The notes below the pieces were generated by a model. That model saw only the letters and a list, made by a program, of their open reading frames with translations, was not told the origin of the DNA and ran no database searches. Positions 1-10,871 of a stretch of 64,000 bases of DNA are shown here, in pieces (positions within the stretch are counted from its first letter, which is position 1; the number at the start of each line of letters is the position of its first letter). The translations under genes were made by a program, and so were the position numbers. Source of the DNA: Lichenostomus cassidix (lineage: Eukaryota; Chordata; Aves; Passeriformes; Meliphagidae); the NCBI GenBank assembly GCA_008360975.2, contig VLJF02000046.1:2232001-2296000 (forward strand). The letters run 5' to 3'.

Positions 1-841
1 CAGCTATCAGCACGGGTGACAATCGCAGTGGAATGGATTGCTGCAGGTCACTGAGAGGGGACAGGGTGACATCAGGGTGGCATCAGGGTAGCATCAGGTG
101 GCATCAAAATGGCACCAAAGTGGGGGGAAACGGTGTTAAAGTGACAAAAAATGGCACCAAATGGCATCAAAATGGCATCAAATGGCATTGAAGTGACACC
201 AAATGGCAGCAAATGGCAGTAAATGGCACTAAATGACACCACAGTGACACTAAATGGCACCAAAGTGGCACTAAATGGCACCAAATGGCAAAAAATTACA
301 CTAAAGTGACACTACATGGCACTAAATGGCACTCAAGTGGCACAAAGTGACATTAAGTGGCACCAAATGGCACCAAATGGCTCTAAATGGCATTAAAGTG
401 ATGCTAGATGGCACCAGATAGAGCCAAAGTGACATCAAATGACACTAAATGGTGTCAAAGTGGCGCTAAATGGCAGTAAATGGGACCAAAGTGACACTAA
501 ATGGCATTAAAGTGACATCAAATGGCACTAAATGGGACCAAAGGGACGCTAAATGGCACCTGAGTGACACCAAATGGCACTAAATGACACCAAGCAGCCC
601 CTGGGCACACAGTGACATCACCGACCAGCACAGGTGACAATGACTGCAGAACGGATTGCTGCAGGTCAGTGAGGAGACAGCAGGTGACATCAAAATGGCA
701 CAAAAATGGGGAAAATGGCATTGAAATGACAAAAAACTGCATTAAAGTGACAAAAAATGGCACCAAATGGGACTAAAGTGACACTAAATGGCACCAAAGT
801 GGGACAAAGTGGCATTGAAGTGGCAAAAAATGGCACCAAAG
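1..841. repeat. Degenerate TGGCAC(C/T)AAA / GTGACACTAAA minisatellite
   Basis: The stretch is built from short degenerate units of about 9-12 bp, mostly tggcaccaaa, tggcactaaa and gtgacactaaa. A higher-order period is visible: a non-unit segment containing ggattgctgcaggtca occurs near position 35 and again near 650, about 615 bp apart. Long open minus-strand frames here follow from the repeat and are not genes. Confidence 0.9.
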
Positions 842-1076
842 TGGCAAGAAACAGCATTTTTCCCATGAGAAATTTTCTGTGTTTTTAAATAAAAGACAAA
901 GCCTGGATGTTAAGTTGCAAAATATGTCCTAACTCAAGCAGGCAGAAATGACAATCAGGCCTGAAAATGGCTTCTGACTGACCAAATGGCACTGGCAACT
1001 TATAAATGTGGATGAAACTAAAAGCCAATAGCAATGGTCATTCTTCTTGGCACTAAAGAACCGACGCATTCATGCA
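842..1076 (+). mobile_element. LTR-like insertion in minisatellite, copy 1
   Basis: A non-repetitive block interrupts the array. It resembles the better-preserved 257-bp element at 50411-50667: both share tttcccatgagaa near the start, a following ataaa-rich stretch, aatcaggcctg and ggcttctgac in the middle, a TATA-like stretch, and ggtcattc followed by a gcattcat/gccttcat end. This copy is diverged, and no target duplication can be told apart from the surrounding repeat. It could be a solo LTR or a short non-autonomous element. Confidence 0.55.
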
Positions 1077-1710
1077 TTTGTTAAGTGTCAACATGGCACC
1101 AAAGTGGCAATAAATGGCACTAAATGGCATCAAAATGGCACCAAATGGCACCAAATGGCATTAAACTGATTAAAAGTGCATTAAATTACCAAAGTGCACA
1201 TTAGTAGACAAAAATTACACAAAGGCAAAATGGCCTCAAGTGGGACCAAAGTGACACTAAATGGCATTAGTGACACTAGATGGCACCAAATAGCACTAAA
1301 GTGGCATTAAAGTGACACTAGATGGCACCAGATGGCGCCAAAGTGACACTAAATGGCACCAAAGTGACAAAAAATGGCATTAAATGGCACCAGAGTGGCA
1401 CTAAATGTCACTAAAAGTCACTAAAGTGACACTAAATGGCATCAAATGGCACCAAAGTGGCACTAAATGGCAACAAAAAGGTCAAAAATGGCACCAAAGT
1501 GGCACTAAAGGGACATCAAGTGGCACCAAAGTGGCAAAAAGTGGCACCAAGTGACATCAAATGGCACCGAAATGGCATCAAGTGGCACTAAAGGGACACT
1601 AAATGACACCAAATGGCACCAAATTGTCACCAAATGCCACTAGAAGTCACCAAATGGCACCAAATTGTCACTAAATGGCTCCAAAGTTCCATCAAAGTGA
1701 CACCAAAGTG
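1077..1710. repeat. TGGCAC(C/T)AAA minisatellite, continuation
   Basis: Same unit as 1-841, resuming after the LTR-like insertion. Near 1690-1740 it grades into units containing cccc and gtcc (caccaaagtgtccccaacacccccaatgtcc), which lead into the next array. Confidence 0.85.
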
Positions 1711-2795
1711 TCCCCAACACCCCCAATGTCCCCAAATGTCGCCTTTCCCCCAAACTCCCCAATTTCCCCCCAAATTTTCCCAATTTTTCCCTAATTTTCC
1801 TCCATTTTCCCCCAATCTCCCCCAATTTTTCCCAATTCCCCCCAAAAATTCCCCAAATTTTCTCCTTTTCCCCATTCTATTTGCATTTTTCCCATTTCCC
1901 CCAAATTTTCCCCAAAATTTCTCCCCAAAACTTTGCCTCAAAATTCCCCAAATGTCTCTCAAATTTTCTGCACTTCCCCCAAGTTTTCCCAAAAAATTAC
2001 CCCAAATTTTCCCCAAAATTTCCCCCAAATTTTCTCAGAATTTTCCTTCAAAATTCCCCCAAACTTTCCCAATTTTTTCCAAAGTTTTCTCCCAAACTTC
2101 CCCAAAATTTCCCTCCAAATTCCCCAAAATTACCCCAATTTTCCCCCCAAACTTCCCTAAAATTTTCCCCGAACTTCCTTGAAATTTCCCAAATTTTCCC
2201 AAAATTTCCCAGAATTTTCTTTAAAAAATCCCCAAACTTTCCCCAATTTTTCCCCAAATTTTCCCCCAAACTTCCCCAAAATTTCCCCAAATTTCCCCCA
2301 AACTTCCCCAAAATTTCCCCAATTTCTCTCAAATTTTCCCAAAACTTCCCTGAAGTTTCCCCAATTTCTCCCCAAATTTTCCCAAAATTCCTTTCAAAAT
2401 TCCCCAAAATTTCCCCAATTTCTCTCAAATTTTCCCAAAATTTCCCCCAAACTTTCCCAAAATTCCCTTTCAAATTTCCCCCAAATTCTCCCCAAACTTC
2501 CCCAAAATTTCTCCCATTTTTTCCCAAATTTCTCCCCAAACTTACCCAAATTTCCCCCAAAATTTTCCCCTCAAACTTCCCCAAAATCTCCCCAAAATTT
2601 CCGCCACTTCTCCCAAATTTTTCCCAAAATTTCCCCCAAAATTTTCCCATTTCACTCCCAAAATTTCCCCCAATTTTATCCCAAATTTCCCCCAATGTCC
2701 CTAATGTCCCCAAATCCCCCAATGTGTCCCCAATGTCCCATTAATGTCCCCAACATCCCCAATGTCCCCAGTGTCCCCAATGTCCCTGTGATCAA
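1711..2795. repeat. G-poor CCCCAAAATTTTCC minisatellite
   Basis: About 1 kb of units such as ccccaaattttccc, cccccaaactt and ccccaatgtcc, with period mostly 10-15 bp. The plus strand carries only a handful of G residues between about 1745 and 2690, so the minus strand is a series of G3-G5 runs spaced by 6-9 A/T bases. The tail (2690-2795) becomes a ccccaatgtcc array. Long frames rich in Phe, Pro and Asn are low-complexity artefacts. Confidence 0.9.
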
Positions 2796-3359
2796 TCCAT
2801 GTCATCATGTTGGCTTTTCGCAAAGATCCCAATGGATACTCTGTGGATTGTTTGAATTCTTTTCTTACAGAGGTAGCCTGGCTGGGAAAAGTTGCTGTGC
2901 AATGATGACTAAGGTCTTTCTTTCTAGTACCAGCTGAGTTTAATAGCAGTAAAATAGCTGTTCTGGTTGGATTCGAATGCTTGAAGTGTCTGCTTGAACT
3001 GGATCCCATCCCCCGGCCGGACCCTGCCTCTGACACTGCAACTATCAGCTCCTGGCGCTGCAGGAACCACAATCTGGGAGTGAGAACAGATCAGTGACAG
3101 ACGACTGCGCATGCTGCCAGGAGGCGGATCAGTTCCCAGAACGTGCAAAAGAGTTTGGAGAGAAATAGGAATATGTGTAACTGTTTATGAATATGCATTA
3201 GGCTGAAGGGTATGGAAAGGGTGTCTCTGTCCATTCCAGGGGTGCTTTTCTGGCTGAATGCCAAAGCACCCAGCGCTGATCTTTTGCTTTTATCTGTCCC
3301 CTATTGTCTTTTATTAAACCTTTTTAATCCTAACAGGAGAGTGAACCTCGTTTTTCACA
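2796..3359 (+). mobile_element. Probable degenerate LTR (3' part) with unassigned flank
   Basis: The segment from about 3110 to 3359 has LTR-like features: a purine/T-rich U3-like stretch, an ATTAAA signal near 3313 and an end at gaacctcgtttttcaca (…CA) at 3359. The 5' boundary is not visible. From 2796 to 3110 I see two pyrimidine-tract-plus-AG sites (near 2868 and 2918) but no recognisable exon. I infer an old solo or truncated avian ERV LTR. Confidence 0.35.
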
Positions 3360-3360
3360 G

Positions 3361-3570
3361 TTCACTGGAATAAACTTACGAGTTTGGGTTTTCATTGGAC
3401 TAGGTTGTTTGGCAATAATAGCCTTTTTAATTCTCTGTCTTGTCCTTTTCAAAACAGTTAAAAATGTTAAAAGTAAACCAAAACAAGTCATGATTTCCTT
3501 AGCTTTATCCACAACCTCAGTAAAAACAGAAGGGGCAGATGTGGGGTTGCAGAGGAAGAGGCCCCCATGA
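3361..3570 (+). pseudogene. Possible retroviral Env transmembrane-tail relic
   Basis: An open stretch ending in TGA at 3568-3570 encodes a strongly hydrophobic segment of about 22 residues (Val/Ile/Leu/Phe-rich), followed at once by a Lys-rich stretch. That is the arrangement of a membrane anchor with a basic cytoplasmic tail, as in retroviral envelope proteins. No ectodomain is present upstream, where an LTR-like end lies instead, so this is at best a broken remnant. It could equally be a chance hydrophobic frame or a host membrane-protein exon. Confidence 0.3.
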
Positions 3571-4015
3571 TCCCATGAGAAACCAAAGAACCTGAAAGGA
3601 TGCAGAAAAGTATTGATCAGCACAGGATCTGAAGCAGATCAGCAGATTCCTTCTCTCCCCTGGGAAGAATAACAAGCTGTATTGAGAAACTGTGAAAAGG
3701 CTGAGAAAACAACTAAGAGAGAACTTATCACACTGAAAAGTATATCTACTGTATGGCTTTGTAATAAAATCAGAATTCGCATACAGTGAGTGATTCTCAT
3801 TCCTACGCTAAATGGCACCACGACTTTCCATGTCAAACCCTGCAGGGCAGGGACAGCTCTGGTGGCACAATCCCTCCTGGCCAAGGACACAGTGCTGGGA
3901 AGGTCTTTCTATGCCAGCAAAGGAAAGCTCCTGACTCAGGGTCACCTTTCCTGCTCAGCCAGACACCCCAAGTTCTCCAGGAGCAGAAGAGAATTCCAGC
4001 ATTCCCACAGGCTGT
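3571..4015. other. No gene seen
   Basis: Unique-looking sequence with an AATAAA-like signal near 3762 (plus strand). No conserved frame, splice pair or repeat was recognised. It may be the remainder of the retroviral relic to its left. Confidence 0.5.
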
Positions 4016-4285
4016 GTGATGTCATAGCATGGACTGTGACATCACAGAGCACCTGTGTGACATCACAGGGCAGATGAATGGCATCACAGAGCACCTGTGT
4101 GACATCACAGAGCACCTGTATGACATCACAGAGAACCTGTATGACATCACAGAGCAGGCTGTTACATCACAGGGCAGATGAATGGCATCACAGAGTGGGC
4201 TGTGAGGTCACAGGACAACTGTGTGACATCACAGGGCAGACTGTGACATCATAGAGGCAGGCTGTATAAAATCACTGGGCAGCTG
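4016..4285. repeat. TGACATCACAG minisatellite, array 1
   Basis: About a dozen units of roughly 20-22 bp around the core tgacatcacag followed by agcacctgtg or ggcagatgaa. The core resembles a cAMP-response element half (TGACATCA). Related arrays, on the other strand as tgatgtcacag, lie at 37440-37850 and 56240-56720. Confidence 0.85.
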
Positions 4286-4289
4286 TGTG

Positions 4290-5003
4290 TCACGGTCCAC
4301 TCATGAGCAGACGCGTGATGGTTCATACCAGCTACGATCTCAGAGTGCAAAAAGGAAAAGAAAACACAAAATCCAACAAGTCAAGGGAGTTAAATTTCAA
4401 TCCAAGGGGGACCTTTATTAATTTGGCCTGTAAAGCGGCCTGCGATAGAGAGAGAAAGAGAGAAAATTGGGAAAAGATGGGGAGGAAAGGGAAGGAAAGG
4501 GGCTATAGCTACCACCACGGGTCCACAGACGTCCGGCGTCCCTGGCGTCCCGTCCAGTCGGCGTTCCTTGGCCTCTGCAAAGATCGATGTGATCTTTCGG
4601 TGGGGAAGATCTTCAGAGTTCAGTCACTCCAGAGCTGTCTTTCATGCTAGTCCATACACCTGGTCCCTCCTTGCCAGCCGCCTTTGCCCCCCCTTAATTC
4701 TTGTGGAGATTTGCCAAACTCCACTTGGCAGGGTCAAGGGAGGAGTGTCCGAGGCATGGTCGGCAGGGTTTTCACAATGGGTGTCAGGGCAACGGGTGCA
4801 AAGCCTTCGTCACATACCTGCTTTGGCAGCACAAGGCCTTTGTTCTGTATCAACTCAGGCAGGTGCAAAGCATTCGCTCTGTACCAGCTTTGGGTAGGCA
4901 CAAAGCATTCTCTGTGTAAGTCCTGCACCTGTAGTTTCTGATGAGAAATGTTGAGACAGAACTCGATTCTTGGATCGACCCTTACACCACCCGGTGGCTC
5001 AAC
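4290..5003 (-). mobile_element. LTR-like direct repeat, copy A (probable 3' LTR)
   Basis: From about 4561 to 4980 this matches 7118-7552 in the same orientation. Read on the minus strand it lies downstream of env-like frames, and it carries an AATAAA (plus tttatt near 4411) towards its end, as expected of a 3' LTR. A sub-repeat of about 35 bp (…cagctttgg…gcacaaagcattc…tctgta) occurs three times around 4800-4920, as U3 enhancer repeats often do. The exact ends are uncertain. The block at 4440-4510 is purine-rich. Confidence 0.5.
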
Positions 5004-5177
5004 ATTTATCTTCAGGACCAGTTGTCTTCTTCGTGATGAGTCGTCTTCTGGGTGAGTTGTCTTTCTTTATGATGAGGTGTCTTCTGGATGAGTTGTCTTT
5101 GGGACCACATGGTGATAACACCAAGGAAGGGGGAAGGGGAGAGAAGGGAAGGAAGGGAAACAAGATCGGAAAGATTT

Positions 5178-6329
5178 TTACATTACTTTTTGCCATGCAG
5201 CTTGCTCAATATGAATCAATGTGAAATCAGATTTCCGAATTTGGAGGGAAGTGACTGGAGCTGAGTAAGAGAAGTCACACCCCATGATTTCAGTAAAATT
5301 ACAAACACAAAAATTCGTATGATTATTGGTATAAGCTACTACATTTCCTACTGTGATATTACTACAAACAGTTCTTAAGCATGCACAACCTTTGCAAATA
5401 TAGATTATTACAGTTTTAGGGTTAACATCAGGACGAACTTCAAAATGGCAAACATTTTGGTCAGTGTCTAAACAAAAATCTCGTGTTCTGATGGTGTTAT
5501 TTTTACAGTTGTTCCCACACAATGCAGGATCCCAGGTCTATCATTTGCCATTTATCATTCACCTTTTGGGCCCATGCTCTGTGCTCGAAAGGATAGAGTA
5601 TAGTTCCATTGTGGTTCAAGCCTAATGTGAAAACAGGATAAATCAAAGATACTGAAGCATTGTGAATAGTTAATACATAAGCTGTAACAGTGTTAGTAAC
5701 ATGATTATAGGTAAAATTTACCAACTTCCACCAAGATTGGAGGTTCTTTTCAAAATTGTTAGCACTATCCCAAATTATTTTTCAGATTTCTGTGGGAAAA
5801 ATGCCTTCTTAAAGGCTGTTGCATTTTTGTCAGATCAAAAGTTGCAGTAGCCAATTTATTCAATAATACCTCCTAATCAATGCTATTTAGAACCCCCAAT
5901 CTGGTTCCTAAAAACACCAGTCAGGTCTCTCGATATTCATCTCCAGGAAAAAGGGAGCAACCTTTCTGAGAGACCATTCTGGTTTAAATAATATTTGTTG
6001 TTAGCTATTGTTTCCAAATACAAATAGTATTGATGACCAGGTTCTACTTTTCTGCATCCTGCTTGAATTTTTTCATCAATGATACCAGGTAGGGTTGTAA
6101 CCCATGCATTCTTATCCCAAACCCACTCATTTTTATCCCAGACCCACTTAGACGAACAGTAAACTATGTCATCATGCATTATGACTGCAGCCAAATTTGG
6201 AAGGTTATTTTTGGGATAATTCCTGAAAGAGCTAGGATATCCTACAAGAGCTTGAGACCAAGGCCATTCATTATTATTTTGGTTATGGGTAGGAGGTGTA
6301 ATGCAGAAAAGTGTGAGCAACCTAATCAA
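5178..6329 (-). pseudogene. Broken retroviral env-like (surface subunit) frames
   Basis: Three open stretches (6329-5937, 5724-5503, 5522-5178) lie in two different frames on the minus strand, separated by stops and shifts. They share an Env-surface character: several Asn-X-Ser/Thr glycosylation sites, clustered cysteines including a C-x2-C-x-C pattern near 5395, and Trp-rich segments. No fusion peptide or membrane anchor follows before the LTR-like repeat, so the transmembrane subunit seems deleted. The retroviral class cannot be fixed from this alone. It is not functional as it stands. Confidence 0.5.
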
Positions 6330-6462
6330 AATTTTGTATACTATTTTCAGATTTAAGTCTTCAATTTTAATTCATATTTATTCTATAGAAATTCTTAAAG
6401 TCCCACGGGGTTCTCCTGCAAAAACAAAAATGGAAAACTTGCCCTTTTCAGGCAAAAAGGAG

Positions 6463-6765
6463 TTAAAATGATGGAACAATAAACCAGGCATTTACTGTTT
6501 GGTGTTGGGAAAAAGGAGGGGCCACCCAGATGGCTGAGGCAGGTTTGTCTTGGCTGATATCCAGACTCTCCATTTCTTGGATAGAAATGTTTTTTGAGGC
6601 TCCTTCAATCTGTGCATCGACTTCAATGAAAGCCAGGCTTGCTGCAAACAAACCTTTCTCCCAAGCAGTATAGCTTTTCTCAGTATCCTTAAAACTGCGG
6701 GAATAAAATCCCACAATAGCTGTGATTAACAAATCTCCTTTTTCTGTTTTAGTGAGCTGTTTCAT
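6463..6765 (-). pseudogene. Retroviral relic ORF, upstream of env-like frames
   Basis: A 100-codon open frame starting at a plain ATG (6765), with no close match I can name. It lies between the env-like frames and another 98-codon frame (7090-6797), all on the same strand and inside the same pair of LTR-like repeats. By position it could be the start of env or the end of pol. It shows no recognisable motif and is most likely a decayed viral segment. Confidence 0.3.
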
Positions 6766-6796
6766 ATAAATCTATTCTCCACTTCCCTGCCCACCA

Positions 6797-7090
6797 CTAG
6801 GAAATGGAGATCCTAGTCTCCCTCTTTTGGGGAAAAAAGTTTGCTTTGATGTCTTGTCTGCACCATCCACAAAAGGGGGCAGAAGCTGCGACAGGTGAAC
6901 TTTCTTTCACAGAGGAAAAGGAATGTGGTTTTGGCACACGCCACTGGCTTACCAGTTTGCTCAATTTATCTAAAGATAAATCATCCAAAAAAACTTTAGG
7001 AATTCCTTTTTTAAGTCCTAAAGTACTTAAAGGGCCACCAATCAAGTTGGACCGAAAGGGGTTTAGGTTGTGACTGTTCCTTGGACACAT
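6797..7090 (-). pseudogene. Unassigned relic ORF beside LTR-like repeat
   Basis: A 97-residue open frame immediately inside LTR-like copy B, starting at an ATG at 7090. One C-x2-C pair is visible but no retroviral domain. It is reported only because it is in line with the env-like frames; it could be noncoding. Confidence 0.25.
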
Positions 7091-7117
7091 CTGCAGTTTT
7101 GCTGGGGCAGAGCAGTA

Positions 7118-7552
7118 GGCATTCCTCTGCCTCTGTGTCGATCAACGTGATCTCACGGTGGGGAAGATCTGCAGAGTTCAGTTACTCCAGAGCTGTCTTT
7201 CATGCTAGTCCATACACCTGGTCCCTCCTTGCCACCCTCCTTTGCTCCCCCTTAATTCCTGTGGAGATTTGCCAAACTCCACCTGGCAGGGCCAAGGGAG
7301 GAGTGTCCGAGGCATGGTCAGCTTTGGAGGCAGGTTTTTCACAACAGTGAATAATGGGTGTCAGGGTGACAGGAGCAAAGCCTTCGTCACACACCAGCTT
7401 TGGCAGCACAAGGCCTTTGTTCTGTACCAGCTCAGGCAGGGGCAAAGCACTCGTTCTGCACCAGCTCTGGGAGGTACAAAGCATTCTCTGTGTAAGTCCT
7501 GCAGCTGTGGTTTCTGATGAGAAATGTTGAGACAGAACTCGATTCCTTGATC
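7118..7552 (-). mobile_element. LTR-like direct repeat, copy B (truncated)
   Basis: Close match to 4561-4980, including the shared ggtggggaagatct, the ctccagagctgtctttcatgct region and the ~35-bp sub-repeats (7380-7490). It lacks the part of copy A that holds the polyadenylation-like signal (below 4561). The CR1 begins directly at its upper end, so one side is truncated. Together the two copies bracket the env-like relic. Confidence 0.5.
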
Positions 7553-8343
7553 TTACACTAGGTTAAGAACTGGCTGGACAGCCAGGCCCAGAGAGTGGTG
7601 GGGAATGGTGCCACATCCTGTGTATGTCCAGTGACCACTGGTGACCCCCAGGGATCAGTGCTGGGCTCAGTTTTATTTCATAACTTTATTGATAATCTGG
7701 ATGAAGGGATTCAGTCCACCATTAGCAAATTGGCAGATGACACCAAGCTGGGTGTGAGTGTGGATCTGCAGGAGGGCAGGAGGGCTCTGCAGAGGGACCT
7801 GGACAGGCTGGATCCAGGGGCCAAATCCAACAATGTGAGGTTTAACAAGACCAAGTGCCAGGTCCTGCACTTTGGCCACAACAACCCCTGCAGTGCTACA
7901 GGCTGGGGACAGAGTGGCTGGACAGTGGCCATGCAAAAAGGGACCTGGGGGCACTGATGGACAGCAGGCTGGACATGAGCCAGCAGTGTGCCCAGGTGGC
8001 CAAGGAGGCCAATGGCAGCTGGCCTGGATCAGGAATGGTGTGGCCAGCAGGAGCAGGGCAGTGATTCTTCCCCTGTACTCGGCACTGGTGAGGCCTCACC
8101 TCGAGTGCTGTGTCCAGTTCTGGGCCCCCAGTTTAGGAAGGACATTGAGGGGCTGGAGTGTGTCCAGAGAAGGGCAACAAGGCTGGGGAAGGGTCTGGAA
8201 CACAAGTGCTGTGAGGAGTGGCTGAGTTTGGAGCTGGGGTTGTTTATCATGGAGGAGGCTCAGGGCAGACAAGGTGGTGTTAGGTCACAGGTTGGACTTG
8301 ATGATCTCAAATGTCTTTTACACCCTCATTGATTCTGTGATTC
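7553..8343 (+). mobile_element. CR1 LINE 3' fragment
   Basis: The plus strand encodes the last part of a CR1 reverse transcriptase (a [12 protein letters not shown] catalytic box near 7728, then an [15 protein letters not shown] segment near 7845) and runs into the CR1 3' region (ggaagggtctggaacacaag, gttggacttgatgatctc). It ends with the tail gattctgtgattctctga. The frame has in-frame stops. Inverted or direct relatives lie at 49535-50125, 51401-52672, 60662-61505 and 62490-63088. Confidence 0.9.
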
Positions 8344-9800
8344 TCTGAAAGCACCCTTGAAGCAGCTGCAGGATGAGCCCTGGGCCTCCTCTTCAGAAGG
8401 TCCAGCAGCCCATGGCCCTCTGCTTCTCCCCACAGGCCCCAAAGCCCATCCTGTCAGTCCTGCAGAGCCTCTCCAGCTCCTCCTCACTGCCCCACAACAG
8501 GGAGCCTCACAGCCACACACAGCAGTCCAGATGTGCCCCCCTGGCCTGTGCTGCCTCTGGCAAGGGAACAGCACAAGGTACTGCAGGACTCTGCAGACAA
8601 TTCATGAAGCACTTGTAGGATGATCCTGCTCACCAAGGGATGTTCCCATGGTGCCAAGTCAGGAACTGAAATGGGGAGTGGGGCCAGAGAGGAAAGGGCA
8701 AACAGGGATGGGCTGTTTGCAGGGGAGGGGACAGGGATGGGCAAGAGGAAGAAATTTGGATGAGGAGAGAAGAAAGAAAGCAAAGGTGAAGCAAAGGAAA
8801 TGCTCAGGGCTGTTTGGGGGTGGCTGCAAGGCAGCCCTGGCTCTGAGCAACAATGTCTGCAGTGGGACAGGAAACTCACAGCTCATGGGAACAAACTTTC
8901 TGGCTGACTTCAGAGGTCACAACAAACCTGAGTGGCTTCCCTCCCATCCCCAGCCCTTGCTGTCCCGCAGGGCTGATGGTGTTTGTGCTCACTCAGGTTC
9001 ATCTCCCCACACCAACAGCATGGGGTGCTCACGCCTGCTGTGTGCAATGCAAACAGGGCTCCTGAGCCAGTGCTGCCGTGTCTCTGCCTGGAAGGATCAA
9101 GCAGCTCTGGGAGCTGGGGGAGAGGCCAGGGCTGCCAAGGGGGGATGTTGTTGGCAGCTCCATGAGGACGCTCTGGGACGCTGCCCTGGGCTGTCCAGCG
9201 CAGTGGGGATGGATCAGCCCCTGCTCTGCTGCTCCTTCCCGGCTCCCCCAGGGACCTTGCAGAGCCCCAGCCATGCTGTTTGCCCCCAGCCTGCCCACAG
9301 CCACCCTGCAGCTGCTCACGGGGGTTTTCTCTGCTCAGCATTGGCCTGGGCGTGTTCTGGAGAGAGCCTGGGCAAGGAGCCTCGAGCCCCCAGGCCCTGC
9401 CCTGAGGCGTCAGCTGTGCCCCAGCAGTGCCCATGGCCTGTCCCTGCTGCAGCCCCGGCACTGCCACCCCCAGCACTGGCAGCGACCCCGAGAGCACTCA
9501 GGCCCTACAGCAACACGAGGGGCAGCAGGGCAGCGGGGCAGTGGCACGGGAGCAGCACTGGCAACACCAAGTGCTGCTGCTCCTTGGCACAGCTGCTGTG
9601 CCACCCCTGATCTGCCCCAGCTCTGCACACAGACATTGCTGCTGCAGCTCCACAGAAGGGAACAAAGGGGGATCTCTGGTGAAAACTTGGCTGGGAGATC
9701 CTTTAGTTTGTTTAAAGCCACTGAGAGCACAACCCCTCATTGATACAGTGTTTGGTCACAGCAATGGTGGAGAGAAGCAAAATGAGAAATGGTACAAAGA
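8344..9800. repeat. Duplicated 3' flank of OR unit 1
   Basis: GC-rich sequence nearly identical, inverted, to 48120-49530, and in direct orientation to 63089-64000. Long frames on both strands (for example 8648-9610 plus) survive in the copies only as far as base identity is high; they have no recognisable domain, so I do not call a gene. The block is the downstream flank of the OR gene in each duplicate. Confidence 0.8.
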
Positions 9801-9802
9801 CC

Positions 9803-9808
9803 TTTATT
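9803..9808 (-). terminator. Polyadenylation signal of OR gene 1
   Basis: AATAAA on the minus strand (plus tttatt), about 125 bp after the OR stop codon at 9931. The equivalent signal in the paralogue is at 48059-48064. Confidence 0.6.
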
Positions 9809-9930
9809 TGTGGATGTTAAAAATCTAAGACAAAGGAAAAAACCCACAAGTAAACCGACAAGAACTATCAGAGATGATTCATATCACAAGTGATTTGTTG
9901 ATATTGGCAACCAGTTTAATGTTACTGAAA

Positions 9931-10848
9931 TCATCCAGTCATTAGTCTCCACACTGCAGCCTTGATCTCCTGGTTCCTCAGGCTGTAGATGAGGGGGTTC
10001 AGTACTGGAGTCACCACTGAGTACAGAACTGACACTGACAGATCCAGGGATGGGCAGGAGATGGAGGGAGGCTTCAGGTTGGCAAAAATGCCAGTGGTGA
10101 GGAACAGGGAAACAACAGCCAGGTGAGGGAGGCATGTGGAAAAGGCTTTGTGCCGTCTCTGCTCAGAGGGGATCCTCAGCACAGCCCTGAAGATCTGCAC
10201 ATAGGAGAAAACAATGAACACAAAACAACCAAGTGCTAAGGAGGTAGTAAGAATGGAAACCCCAAATTCTCTGAGGCTGGAGTGTGAGCAGGAGAGCTTG
10301 AGGATGTGTGGGATTTCACAGAAGAACTGGCCCAGGGCATTGCCATGGCACAGGGGCAGGGAAAATGTATTGGCTGTGTGCAGCAGAGCATAGAGAAAGC
10401 CACTGGCCCAGGTAGCTGCTGCCATGTGGGCACAAGCTCTGCTGCCCAGGAGGGTCCCATAGAGCAGGGGTTTGCAGATGGACACATAGCGGTCATAGCT
10501 CATGATGGTGAGCAGGGAAAACTCTGCTGTGATGAAGAACAAAAAGAAAAACATCTGTGCAGCACATCCTGAGTAGGAGATGTCCCTGGTGTCCCAGAGG
10601 GAATTGTGCATGGCTTTGGGGACAGTGGTGCAGATGGAGCCTAGGTCAGTGAGGGCCAGGTTGAGCAGGAAGAAGAACATGGGGGTGTGCAGGCGGTGGT
10701 TCCAGGCTACGGCGCTGATGATGAGGCTGTTGGCCAGGAGGGCAGCCAGGGAGATGCCCAGGAAGAGGCAGAAGTGCAGGAGCTGCAGCTGCCGTGTGTC
10801 TGCGAATGGCAGGAGGAGGAAGTGGCTGATGGAGCTGCTGTTGGACAT
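9931..10848 (-). CDS. Olfactory receptor, OR14-like (gamma-c type), gene 1
   Basis: Intact 305-residue rhodopsin-class GPCR expected in the membrane of olfactory neurons, signalling odorant binding through Golf. I chose ATG 10846-10848, which begins MSNSSSIS and is shared by all three paralogues; Asn3 lies in an NSS glycosylation site. Visible family marks: Asn40 (TM1), LHTPMFFFLLNLALTD (IL1/TM2, Asp68), Cys95, MSYDRYVSICKPL (TM3 end, residues 116-128), KAFSTCLPHL (TM6) and PVLNPLIYSLRN (TM7). Residue 129 is Leu where both paralogues, and most ORs, have His. It differs from gene 3 at about 35 residues, 22 of them within residues 99-117 and 191-208. The ligand is unknown. Confidence 0.93.
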   Translation of the reverse strand: MSNSSSISHFLLLPFADTRQLQLLHFCLFLGISLAALLANSLIISAVAWNHRLHTPMFFFLLNLALTDLGSICTTVPKAMHNSLWDTRDISYSGCAAQMFFFLFFITAEFSLLTIMSYDRYVSICKPLLYGTLLGSRACAHMAAATWASGFLYALLHTANTFSLPLCHGNALGQFFCEIPHILKLSCSHSSLREFGVSILTTSLALGCFVFIVFSYVQIFRAVLRIPSEQRRHKAFSTCLPHLAVVSLFLTTGIFANLKPPSISCPSLDLSVSVLYSVVTPVLNPLIYSLRNQEIKAAVWRLMTG

Positions 10849-10871
10849 TTTCTGTCTCTGCACATGGGGAC

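Noticed and set aside
1..1710. CRISPR-like array of short repeats
   Set aside because: Units are contiguous and degenerate, with no conserved repeat alternating with unique spacers, and the DNA is vertebrate.
1613..2937. Long Phe/Pro/Asn and Gly/Asn/Lys-rich frames on both strands
   Set aside because: They are translations of the G-poor minisatellite in several frames at once, which is typical of simple repeats.
8648..9610. Open frame of 320 codons in the OR 3' flank, also present in the duplicates
   Set aside because: It runs antisense to the OR, is Ala/Pro/Ser/Cys-rich from GC bias, has no motif, and is truncated differently in the copies.
10848..10863. Upstream GTG at 10863 as start of OR gene 1
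   Set aside because: GTG is not a normal nuclear start; the ATG at 10848 is shared by all three paralogues.
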